In this document: positions 20,769 to 30,209 of the stretch, piece by piece | How the letters are laid out: the number at the start of each line of letters is the position of its first letter | How positions within the stretch are numbered: the stretch's first letter is position 1 | From: Nemertoderma westbladi | Lineage: Eukaryota; Xenacoelomorpha; Nemertodermatida; Nemertodermatidae | Assembly: GCA_032718475.1 (NCBI GenBank) | Contig: JAUCBJ010005755.1 | Location: 1-39,832, forward strand | DNA: 39,832 bases | Reading direction: 5' to 3' | Program-made: the position numbers and the translations under genes | The notes under the pieces: generated by a model | Database searches by the model: none | The model's input: the letters and a program-made list of their open reading frames with translations, nothing else | Told to the model about the DNA's origin: nothing

Positions 20769-20945
20769 GCTTTGCCCCCGGACAGTGGGTTTCTCAGCGC
20801 CGATGTACCGCTGTCGCAGTGTTTACGCCAACATGTAGCAATAGCACGACAACGATAACCGGCACAAGTCCCACCACTGTCCGTCCCAAAAGCTTGAATC
20901 CACTTGAGGTTATCTCGGTAGAGTTAGGGCTATTTTACAATTGCG
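20769..20945 (-). other. GC-richer stretch with possible membrane-spanning peptide
   Basis: On the minus strand one frame reads a hydrophobic run (VVGLVPVIVVVLLLHVGV) followed by a short tail VHRR and a stop, preceded by a possible N-glycosylation site (NST). A second frame is also open here and is cysteine-containing, so the correct frame is uncertain. It may be the remnant of another ORF in the LTR element. Confidence 0.2.
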
Positions 20946-22312
20946 ATTAGCTACTGTAAACACACTTTAGTAGTAACATTCACCTATAAACGCACAAATT
21001 CCATACAATCATTACTTACTGCACACATGCATACCATTTGTCCGTTAGTCAGTGTCTTCCAGAATGTCACGTATTTACTATGTATCCTTGGATACTAATA
21101 GTGCGCTATGTATACTCTTATGCTACGCAATGGGGCAAGCTTTTTATTGTTCTTTTAACTTGCTTCTAATTCTAGCGTGGGTGTTGCCATGGTGACATTA
21201 TGGAAAACTAGCGGTAGAATTAGGGCAATCCTCATGCATACAGATCTGGGATGTTATTTAATAGTAATTCTTTAATTGTCAATATCCTCTTTATGCATGA
21301 TTTTATAAATTTTATCGGCTATTGACTATATGCTGGAGATTCTCACACTCTAATACACTCAATATGAATCTCCGCTCCCATGATCTATTAATTACTGGAA
21401 TTTTGGGAATGTTATAAATTGTACAAAATGACAATTTATGAAATTCATTTAAATATGAATTTAATTTATTCCCGTGAATTTTATTATTTGATGTTAAATG
21501 GACATAAATTTTATTCCAGAGCAAGTCTGGGGACATAAGATCCTTAATTCTATGAAATTTGTCTTTTAAGAGTATCGGTAAGTGCTACGATATCTTAATC
21601 GACTAGAAATTTTAAAGGATCGGGATTTTACAGATTTTAATAAATATTAAATTAATATTTAGGATGGGCACCGATTTATTCCAGAACTTGTCTGGGGACG
21701 TTAACCACTGATTCTAGAATTTGTCTTTCAAGTATATCGGTGGGTGCCACGATATCTTAATCGACTAGAATTACAGATGGTCAAAGTTTAACAGATTTAT
21801 TTGCGATTTACGCTACTGTTAGAGGGACATCACGCTACTATATGTATTATTTGTTATAAGGTAGAAGAGCAATATCGCACGAAGCAATGTCAGTGTGAAG
21901 AGGCAAGTCGTTTCCAAGGTCTACCCAGAGCTTGGTTTAGCCGAGACACGAGGATCTGAACTTTGCATTCCTAATACTCTGCCTACCCATAATACTTAAA
22001 TATAGTAGTGGCTTTACTGTACTTTAAGAAGTACTGACATGTCATCTTACTATAGTCTCGCATTTATAATATAATACGGACAGTAAGGAAAGAGAAAATA
22101 ATTACTTCTTGCCGTCGCACTAAATATATATTATAAGTAATTATGTACGTAATAAACACTAATATATTGCACTAATCTACTAACATTCTAAAATAACATT
22201 TTACTAAATAAAATTAAATAAAAACGATTATAATAAGTACATAATAAAGTTCGCATATAAAATGTAATAAAATAGATAAAATAATATAGTCATACACCCA
22301 CTCCATATATAA
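20946..22312. other. Internal non-coding region of the LTR element
   Basis: Occupies the place where RT, RNase H and integrase would be expected. It carries no recognisable pol motif in any minus frame. A 74-codon frame at 21312-21536 (MSPDLLWNKIYVHL...) is unidentified. A 165-bp direct duplication lies at 21511-21803. Confidence 0.6.
21511..21803. repeat. 165-bp direct duplication inside the LTR element
   Basis: 21511-21639 (ttattccagagcaagtctgg ... cgatatcttaatcgactaga) recurs diverged at 21676-21803. Confidence 0.75.
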
Positions 22313-25300
22313 TTACGTTATGGAGTCCCTAGATCTTTGTCGAATTAGGGAAGTGGTCGTAGGAAGAGTATCCTGCCTTCCATGGTTTCCGGACAGTTTT
22401 CGGTCTCTTTCCAGTAAACCTAAGCGACCAGCTGGGCGATTAGGCTGTCGTGTTACTTCCGCCGCTCCCTTGGCCTGTCTAATCTCCTCAGTGGTAAGAT
22501 GAGGAGGCCATTCATCTTCTTCTTTACTTAGGGAGTCGGGTCCACCTAACCAGCCTGGAGTATCTATCAGTTCTTGAAGAGTTGCTCCTCTGGAAGCGGT
22601 GTCGGCTGGATTAATCGTCCCAAGGCAATGTCTCCATTGATCTACATTGGAGTTAATATCGTCATTATCTGAGGAGTATGGTGTTCCCTCAGTTGGGTGG
22701 TCCACATTACTGCTCTCCACTTCCCCCTTTACTTGGTATTCCTGTTGTTGAGGTAATCTCTCTTTGAGAGTTCTACGGGAAGGGCCAGTGAAGTACCAAC
22801 CTACTCTAGTTCTTACCGCATAGGTTTGTAGTGGCTGCGGTTGAGCAGGTCGTTTTTCCAATGTCTCGAGCGCCTCGTGCGCGTTTTGGCCGATAAGTAT
22901 TTGCACTCCAGGATAATCCGTCTGGAATCGAGGTATCTTAAGATGTTGGATGCTCTCATCCTCGTCCCAATTATAAAGGTCTGCTTGGGTAGTAGCGAAG
23001 TTCTTTATAGCCACCATTTTTACTGACCTTATACTTTGTGCTCCTAACTTATCCTGGGGGGTGGACAACGCACCTACATAGTAATCTGCCGTTATGGTAG
23101 ATTTCCAAACCTGCATAATTCCGGACATATTCAACTTAGTTTGGAATTTGGGTTGTCCAGCAAAGATATCTTCGGCTAGTTCTTGATCGATGAATGTTCC
23201 TGTGCTGCCGGAGTCAAGTAGGGCGTTCACTATGTAACTCTTGTTGGGACCATGAACTCGAACTTGCACTACAGGAAATTCTCTTATTCCTATGTTGGAA
23301 GTTGGAACTTTCCAAGATGGTTGTTTGTCAAAAGGAGTTGGAGTAAACTCGTCAGTGTCCTTTTCATCCGTAAGTGCTCGATACACTGTGGTATTTATTA
23401 GGTAACAGGATTCGTTGGCATCGGAGAATTCGTCCGTATAGAATCCTTCCCACTCAGAACTTTGGTCAGTGTCGTTCACATCACTGAATTGGACATGTGA
23501 TTTGGGCTCACTTACCTGACTAGGGTTGTTTCGTTCGAATTCCGTGTGCAACAAGCTATGATGTTTCGCGCCGCACTTAGCACACCTTGCGTCAGAGTAA
23601 CAGGTTCGCCGCTGGTGTCCGCGTCTGAGACAGTTATAACATAACCGTTTATCCCACAGGACTCCACGTCTATCTGCCATGGATTTCTTTAGGAATTCTG
23701 CACACGCACTCAAACGGTGGGGCCCGTCGCACAGCGCACATTTTGGTTTGATGTTACTCACCTTAACTTGGTTGACGTTCTGCACTCTCGTTCTTTCTTC
23801 GGGCTTTCTTCCGTGAATTCTCTTAGGAGATGTAGGAGGAGTTGTTGTTACCTGTTCTCTCCTGTCACTGGTTCGAGACTTGTATTTACTTACGTCTTTA
23901 TAGGTCTTGTTGTCATAGTAAGATCGTTCGGTGTCTTTCCCGCTGTCCTCTTCTTGAGAAGCTTGGCTTTCGCCGTCGTCAGTATAACACACTGGTATTA
24001 TCCTTCTCCTAGAAACGGGTTTCTCACTTACCTTATTTTCCGATGTTTTCTCTCTGGACTGCCTTATGAGTTGTAATTTTACTTCACTATCTAAGAAGGA
24101 CATGAGATCAGCCATGGTAGGGCTTCGGCGTTGTTGTTCATTCATGTACAACACTTTCTTGTCCCAGCGCGTACATACTCCACCCTTTGGTAAAGTAGAG
24201 ACTACGGCTCCAATGACCATGGAACTCTGATATTCATGCGACTTACCTAACCAGTCCAGTTGTCTACAGATCTCTTGAATTTCATCGGAAAACTCTATAA
24301 TCCCGCTACTAAGGAAGTGTCGGGGGGCTACTAATTTTGCATACAAATACTTAGCTATGTTATCCTTGTTACCATACCTGATGTTTAGTGTATCCCAAAC
24401 TTGTCTCAATCCATCTGGATGTCCAATAAACTTTAACGCCATTAACTTGGGAGGTCCTTCCAAGCACTTGATGAGGAATCTAAGTTTCTCTCCGTTAGAT
24501 AGTACAGAGTTCTGTATGCTATCTTTGTAATATTCGTTGAAAGGTAACCATTTCATCTCATCTCCATTGAATTTGACGATCTCTCCCACTTTGACCGCTT
24601 GGCGGGCTTCTGTTCTAGCCATCTGACGCGTAAAGCTTTCTTGGACCATCGTGTTATTTAATATCGAATTATCTGTATATAAATTTCTCGGATCATTATC
24701 AGGTCTATAGGGAATATCATTAATAACAGGTCTATAATCACCCTTAATAGGGTTTGCTATAGGAGTTTCAACTTCACTAGCAGTATAGATGCGTGTAGGC
24801 TCTACACCTTGCGCATGTAATACTTCAGACCTAACGGGTTGACACAATGTTACAGGGAGCATTGGTATGCCTTTTTGTATATTGACTAATTTGTCGCGTT
24901 CTAGCGCGATACTTTGCTGCACTTCTTGCAACTCTGCTCTACCTTCCCTCACTGTTCCCTTAAGTTGGTGGACAGTCTCCTGCATCTGTCCTAGCAGAAG
25001 ATTCATCCCCCGCCGTCCCTCTTCCACCCACTCAACCGCCGAAGCGGGAGTCGCCAACATAGTAGCGGGCTGACGCGGGACGACGGGAGACAAATTATTG
25101 ATTTCTCTCTCTGCTATCTGGACAGGGGTATTTGCATGGACTGTTCCACCGGGTACAGGCAGTGTAGTGCTATGTAAAGGGAATTTAGAGTTAAGCTCTG
25201 GAAGTGTAGGGGTCTCTAGCACAGAAGTGACTTTGGGAATTACAGGCCTAATTATTTCAGGTTCATCGACTATAGTAGGGAGTCTTTTGACCTGGATAAA

Positions 25301-26488
25301 TTGTTCTATAGGTTCTGCACTACCTAATTCTGTGCTAGTTAGCTGTCTTTTAACAGCTGGGGGCAAATCAGGCAATTTGCGACGGTAATATGTTTTTCTA
25401 CGCCTACTCAAATGAGATTTATTTCCTCCGCCTTCAGGATCGGTAGTATCGCCTTCCTCCGAGGATGTGTATCCTTGACGCTTGGGAGTAGATTTTCTCA
25501 TCATCTGCATTTGATTAGCAGTAGACTGTTTATTTATACTGTCTTGCGTCTCTTGCAGCCTTTCCAACTCCAATTGGATAGTCGCCTCAGACGCTCTCCG
25601 TTCTGCTTCTGCCACTGTTGCCTTTCTTTCGGCTTCCGCCGCTTTTCTTTCTTCTTCTGCTTCTGCCGCTTTTGCCTTTCTTTCGGCTTCTGCTTCTGCC
25701 GCTTTTGCCTTTCTTTCGGCTTCTGCTTCTGCCGCTTTTGCCTTTCTTTCGGCTTCTGCTTCCGCCGCCGCTGCTGCTGCTACCTTTCTTCTCTCTATCA
25801 GTTCTTTCTTTACTTGTTCTTCTTGAACTCTAATGAGGCGGAGTTTTTCATCACATTCAGCTTGGTTTGCAGCTAACATTTCGGCATCGATTGAGTCCAA
25901 TATAAGCTTGGTTCCTTCACTATTAGGGGAAAGTCCATGCAGCCGTCTCCTCAACTCTTCGTCTCCTAGGAATCGCTGATAGTCGGACAAATAAATGTCG
26001 ATAGCGTCTCTAGTTCGCGGCTTCTCTGCTGCTGTTAATTCGCTTTCCACTTCGCTTTCCACTTCGCTTTCCACTTGAGGAGAAGCAGCGTCGGTTGATT
26101 CTTCAAAGGTTGGTCGCTCATCATAAACCGTATCCGCCATCTTCGCTCCGCGTTCGGGTCTCCGCTCAGCAGTATCCGAACAACTGGAGCCATCGGGCCG
26201 CTGAGAACTAGGTTCTGGGCTAGGAGGTTGCTGCTGTTTGATAGCTGCTTCTTGATCCCGCTTGACTTGGGCCCGAGTGCCGATGATAGACCTACGGTGT
26301 TCTACTAGTCTAGGGTCTGACACTACTACGGTAGGGATGGCCTTTCTTACAGCAGGAGGTGACTTAGACTTGGATCTAGGATGTTCTATACTGGGATCTG
26401 GGTCACTGATCTTTTTAAGACACTGTCTAACAGTCATTCTAACACTTTCCAAAAGACTATCCGACAGTGATTGGGTTGTGTCCGACAT
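22313..26488 (-). CDS. BEL/Pao Gag-protease polyprotein with RT/RNase H region deleted
   Basis: 1,391 codons from ATG 26488 (MSDTTQSLSDSLLES). Residues 1-200 are Ser/Pro/Glu-rich, including a triplicated ESEV run near 138-150. Residues 220-320 form a charged coiled coil with 11-residue repeats (AEAEAERKAKA). Residues 630-780 are DUF1759 (VKFNGDEMKWLPFNEYYKDS, then IRYGNKDNIAKYLYAKL), the Pao Gag core. Zinc knuckles follow at 917-929 (CALCDGPHRLSAC), 950-963 (CYNCLRRGHQRRTC) and about 969 (CAKCGAKHHSLLH). DUF1758 aspartic protease: LLDSGSTGTFID with catalytic Asp at 1092. After the protease tail (VGWYFTGPS) the frame passes at about 1284 directly to WRHCLGTINPADTASRG and WLGGPDSL, motifs that normally come after RNase H in BEL polyproteins. 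An in-frame deletion of roughly the whole RT and RNase H is inferred. The protein could still form particles and process itself. Confidence 0.93.
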   Translation of the reverse strand: MSDTTQSLSDSLLESVRMTVRQCLKKISDPDPSIEHPRSKSKSPPAVRKAIPTVVVSDPRLVEHRRSIIGTRAQVKRDQEAAIKQQQPPSPEPSSQRPDGSSCSDTAERRPERGAKMADTVYDERPTFEESTDAASPQVESEVESEVESELTAAEKPRTRDAIDIYLSDYQRFLGDEELRRRLHGLSPNSEGTKLILDSIDAEMLAANQAECDEKLRLIRVQEEQVKKELIERRKVAAAAAAEAEAERKAKAAEAEAERKAKAAEAEAERKAKAAEAEEERKAAEAERKATVAEAERRASEATIQLELERLQETQDSINKQSTANQMQMMRKSTPKRQGYTSSEEGDTTDPEGGGNKSHLSRRRKTYYRRKLPDLPPAVKRQLTSTELGSAEPIEQFIQVKRLPTIVDEPEIIRPVIPKVTSVLETPTLPELNSKFPLHSTTLPVPGGTVHANTPVQIAEREINNLSPVVPRQPATMLATPASAVEWVEEGRRGMNLLLGQMQETVHQLKGTVREGRAELQEVQQSIALERDKLVNIQKGIPMLPVTLCQPVRSEVLHAQGVEPTRIYTASEVETPIANPIKGDYRPVINDIPYRPDNDPRNLYTDNSILNNTMVQESFTRQMARTEARQAVKVGEIVKFNGDEMKWLPFNEYYKDSIQNSVLSNGEKLRFLIKCLEGPPKLMALKFIGHPDGLRQVWDTLNIRYGNKDNIAKYLYAKLVAPRHFLSSGIIEFSDEIQEICRQLDWLGKSHEYQSSMVIGAVVSTLPKGGVCTRWDKKVLYMNEQQRRSPTMADLMSFLDSEVKLQLIRQSREKTSENKVSEKPVSRRRIIPVCYTDDGESQASQEEDSGKDTERSYYDNKTYKDVSKYKSRTSDRREQVTTTPPTSPKRIHGRKPEERTRVQNVNQVKVSNIKPKCALCDGPHRLSACAEFLKKSMADRRGVLWDKRLCYNCLRRGHQRRTCYSDARCAKCGAKHHSLLHTEFERNNPSQVSEPKSHVQFSDVNDTDQSSEWEGFYTDEFSDANESCYLINTTVYRALTDEKDTDEFTPTPFDKQPSWKVPTSNIGIREFPVVQVRVHGPNKSYIVNALLDSGSTGTFIDQELAEDIFAGQPKFQTKLNMSGIMQVWKSTITADYYVGALSTPQDKLGAQSIRSVKMVAIKNFATTQADLYNWDEDESIQHLKIPRFQTDYPGVQILIGQNAHEALETLEKRPAQPQPLQTYAVRTRVGWYFTGPSRRTLKERLPQQQEYQVKGEVESSNVDHPTEGTPYSSDNDDINSNVDQWRHCLGTINPADTASRGATLQELIDTPGWLGGPDSLSKEEDEWPPHLTTEEIRQAKGAAEVTRQPNRPAGRLGLLERDRKLSGNHGRQDTLPTTTSLIRQRSRDSIT

Positions 26489-28670
26489 GTTTGTTTACAC
26501 AGTCGAATGCCTACAGCTATAAATACAGTTAAAGCAAGTCTAGTAATTCAGTATCACTGCTAGCCTAATAATTAATTACCGATACTGCTACTTAATATAG
26601 CGGGATATATATATATTATATCAGAATACCGGTATGCTTATAGTATATATAAGTATTATTACAGACTAGATTTGCCACAGAGTACCGGTGTATAAATTTA
26701 GCACAAATATATATATAAATATATAAATATATAATAGGCCTATCGTGGATACCGGTATACAGCTTACACTTATAATATATATAAAGTATAATTATGAACT
26801 AAAATTAATTACAGAATACCGGTATGATTTCAGCTCAAATTTATAGAAATAAATATAATAAGCCTATAGTAAGTACCGGTATGTCAATTATTTTTAGAAT
26901 AATTGAATTTCTGAATATTTTAAGGTTACTTAGTTACTTTAACTTACTTTATTACCGTTGTTTAAGCAGTAGTCCAACTGGTAGTGAGACCTAGTTATTG
27001 TATGACAGGCCTACTATTTATAAATCGTTTGATTTGATTTATAATATTTATATACCCGTTATATGGGTTTTTGTCAATATTTGAAATAAATGTTATTATT
27101 TCTGGGGGAGTCACTACACAGAAGCTGAACGCCTCTCAGTGAAGTGCTATTTATTTGACACTAAAACTGATAATTCTAATTTACCTAAGTTACTTAATAC
27201 TACAAATTACTTACGATACGGGTGAGATTAATTCTCTAATTAAACACAACAAAATATTACGTACGAATTTTTTAGGGTAATTTTACAGGAAGTCTACAAA
27301 CCAGTCTAACAAAGGGTTAGATTTCTGGTTATTACAATGGACAGGGTACTACGGTATTTGAAAATAATAAGTAGTAGTAAATATATTGCACTGTCCAGAT
27401 AGGAAAATACCACCGTCTGACGACCTATAACCGTATCGCTATAGGTACTACGTTATGTATCACGGATTGTTCCTACCCAGAAGCTAATAGAGCTAACGAA
27501 TGTGCCTATCAACCACTTTACAACACAAATATACTGCCTACACTAATTACTTCGGATAGCACTGTACACTAAACCCTAAATTAGGTACAAGTACCGGTAT
27601 AACAAATAATCAGTAGTTAAATATACTTGAACAGTTAAAAGAACCACGGCATCTGCTGGAGTGACCGAAGCACAAAGTCGTCAGTCTTTACCTACGCCAA
27701 GCAGCCCTGATGTAGTACCGGGGTTAGTTTAACTATAACGGTATGTATAACAAGCACAATTACTGTAGGAATAAACTTGGGGACATGAATGTTGCGAATA
27801 ATCGCATAAACTCTGAATAATAAATATTACGCTACCCGTACAGAATACTCAAACAAAATACAAACCAAACGCTGGCAGACTACCATCAAGCCTAAACAAA
27901 CTACTGTATGTGCAGATTCTGAAACTGTTAGTTAGTATGCGTGCTAACACGGTAGTACGACTTACTCTTTAAGAGGGGATTGACCTTCAGCATATGGCTG
28001 CCCCAACTTACTAACGGCACTTGATCAGACCAACTCTACACACGCAGCAATCCCTTCAGACCTAAAAATAGCTAGACAACAATCCAGCCTACAAATATTT
28101 GAGTAATAACTATTACGGTACCTGAACAGACCACACAAACAAACACAGGCTAAAACACTGGCAGACTACGATCAAGCCTAAATAAACTACAGTATATGCA
28201 GACTCTGAAACTGTTAGTTAGTATGCGTTCTAACACGGTAGTACGACTTATTCTTTAAGAGGGGATTGACCTTCAGCATATGGCTGCCCCAACTTACTAA
28301 CGGCACTTTATCAGACAAACTCTACACACGCCGTAATCTCTCCAAACTCAACAACAGTCAGACAGCAGCCCAGCCTACAATTATCTGAACAATCTGAGCA
28401 GGGTCACACGCCTTCTGCTCAATATTAGCCTACTAGTAAATAAAACTGACAGAAATAGACCTAAGTAAAATCCCAATAAAAACCAGGCGTCCCCGATTTA
28501 ATATCGAGACCTACCGGTATACATTAATCAAAATCGAATAATACTAAATGTACTTGTACAGCAGTACCGGTACCGGTGATGACAGTTAGGCCTACTGACC
28601 TACAAAGTACCGGTTCAGTTTTACCAGTCACTACGGTATTTTGCAACCTTATTGCCTACTGCAATAAGAT
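26489..28670 (-). other. Long untranslated leader of the LTR element
   Basis: About 2.2 kb upstream of the Gag ATG without long open frames. The palindrome taccggta and accggtat words are frequent between 26620 and 26880. It includes the 286-bp duplication at about 27811-28385. Confidence 0.6.
27811..28385. repeat. About 286-bp tandem duplication in the leader
   Basis: ctggcagactaccatcaagc at 27872 recurs as ctggcagactacgatcaagc at 28158. The blocks ctgttagttagtatgcg and agaggggattgaccttcagc follow in both, with few differences. Confidence 0.9.
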
Positions 28671-28965
28671 TATAAACTGTTACTGTTCGTCAGAACAGTA
28701 TTAAACTGTATTTAATACCTACACTGCAATACAAGTAAACTGTTACTGTTCGTCAGAACAGTATTAAACTGTATTTAATGCCTACACTTGCAACCTTATT
28801 GCCTACTGCAATAAGATTTATAAACTGTTACTGTTCGACAGAACAGTATTAAGCTGTATTTAATGCTTACACTGCAATACAATATAAACTGTTACTGTTC
28901 GACAGAACAGTATTAAACTGTATTCAATGCTTACACTGCAATACAGTATAAACTGTTACTGTTCG
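28671..28965 (-). repeat. Five tandem copies of the primer-site/LTR-end junction
   Basis: taaactgttactgttcg occurs at about 28673, 28736, 28821, 28885 and 28949, spaced about 63, 85, 64 and 64 bp. The last copy spans the real LTR boundary (28959/28960). Each unit also has gaacagtattaa and aatgc(c/t)tacac. Confidence 0.88.
28945..28959 (-). promoter_or_regulatory. Putative self-priming primer-binding site
   Basis: Directly after the 5' LTR the minus strand reads GTAACAGTTTATACT. This is perfectly complementary to AGTATAAACTGTTAC inside the LTR (29728-29714, minus strand). No TGG-starting, tRNA-complementary site is present at this place. This matches the Tf1/sushi arrangement, where the transcript's own 5' end primes minus-strand synthesis. 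Confidence 0.7.
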
Positions 28966-29713
28966 CGCTTTTGAAGACCTTTAGCAGTTTAACCTGCCAA
29001 AATTTATATGTCTTCTAGTTAATTAAAACCACTTTAGCATACGACAATAATTTATGCTAATACGCAAAACATTAGCCGAAGTCAGCCCATGCGCGATCAT
29101 TCACCCGATGGATCTACACCCGGGAGACTGAATTCGGATGCTTGAATTGTATTATTACAGTGTAAGGTTGCAGTGTATACCTAATGTATTATTCGATAGA
29201 TCGTTAATAATTAATCTCTGACAGATATTATTGGCTTTCGGGAAATATTAACAGTTCCTTTAGGACGTGGCGCTTTATCTATTTAAACAGAACTAAGACT
29301 TATACTAAAACGCAACGATACTGCTTATGATTAAAGTATAAAGCGTATTCTTTAGGAAATACTTTGTTACCAATCACAATCATACACACTATTCTGCCGA
29401 CCGTCAGTATATTTGATCATACATAAAGAGAGCAGTAATTGACTCACGTAGGGTCTGCTAAATAACATTGGATTCAATACACACCACATTAATATAAATC
29501 GCAATTGTTATGTATAGCCGGTCTCTCTAACCTGTAGTGTTATCAAGAAAATTGGGAATTGGGTGATTTATCCGTATTATCCAAATAGCAATATTTCCAT
29601 CAACAAATAGGTACAATTAATAACTGACGGTAAAATAACAGTACAAGCAATATGATTAATGCAGTTAAGATTGATTAAATTGATCGGTAGTTAGTTAGGT
29701 TAGATTTGATGAG

Positions 29714-29728
29714 GTAACAGTTTATACT
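29714..29728 (-). promoter_or_regulatory. Inferred transcript 5' end / self-primer
   Basis: AGTATAAACTGTTAC on the minus strand, complementary to the primer site at 28945-28959. If RNA starts here, its first 15 nt could fold back and prime. The equivalent in the 3' LTR is 18823-18837. Confidence 0.65.
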
Positions 29729-29747
29729 TTCGATAATTCAAGCAGTT

Positions 29748-29755
29748 TACTATAG
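29748..29755 (-). promoter_or_regulatory. TATA-like box of the 5' LTR
   Basis: TATAGTAA on the minus strand, 27 bp upstream of the inferred start at 29728. An inverted CCAAT (attgg on plus at 29885-29889) lies about 157 bp upstream. Confidence 0.55.
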
Positions 29756-30204
29756 TTCTTCCCAAAAGGCCGGTGTTTCTGGCTTAGACAGCAATAACAA
29801 CAAAGTATCAAGAAAAAACAGTAAGACTGAACACTCTCCTTATGATCGACTAAAAGCTACACGTCGACAGGAAAAATCGCTCTGATTGGCTCAAGCCAAA
29901 CAAAGAACCACACATCCAATGGCTGTTTCCATGTCAGCAACCAGCTGTTAGATGTCGTAATATGAATCATCACGGCTAAGCTGTGAAAGGTAGTTGGTGC
30001 ATTACAAGTTTTTTGCCTTACCATGTTCGCCAAAACACGTATATAGCAGAATGATTTTTATGTCCGTTAAAACACCTGTAAAGGTACCTTGCGGGCGAGG
30101 GGAATATATATACAGTTAGAAAACCTTTTTAGAGTATTCCAGCGCCTGGGGGAGAACTGGCCAGCAAAGGCAAACGTATCAGTTATCCCACAAAAGCTTT
30201 TACA

Positions 30205-30209
30205 GTGTG
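30205..30209. repeat. 5-bp target-site duplication of LTR element (right)
   Basis: gtgtg, partner of 18064-18068. Confidence 0.88.

Larger units (their letters stand above)
18069..30204 (-). mobile_element. Full-length BEL/Pao-type LTR retrotransposon, non-autonomous
   Basis: 12,136 bp bounded by direct 1,245-bp LTRs (offset exactly 10,891 throughout) that begin TG and end CA, flanked by gtgtg duplications. Coding is on the minus strand, so 28960-30204 is the 5' LTR. Order along the minus strand: 5' LTR, primer site, tandemly reiterated leader, 2.5-kb untranslated leader, one Gag-protease ORF (26488-22313), a non-coding stretch with a 165-bp duplication, a decayed second coding region (20697-19392), 3' LTR. 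DUF1759 and DUF1758-type protease place it in BEL/Pao. Reverse transcriptase, RNase H and integrase are absent. The LTRs look identical, so transposition was recent and must have used enzymes supplied by other elements. Confidence 0.93.
28960..30204 (-). repeat. 5' LTR (1,245 bp)
   Basis: Starts tgtaaaagc (30204) and ends cgcgaaca (28960) on the minus strand. From the self-priming match I infer transcription start near 29728, giving U3 of about 476 bp and R plus U5 of about 769 bp. Confidence 0.95.

Noticed and set aside
23717-24076. Plus-strand frames inside the Gag-protease ORF (also 25412-25876)
   Set aside because: Antisense shadows of a clear coding frame.
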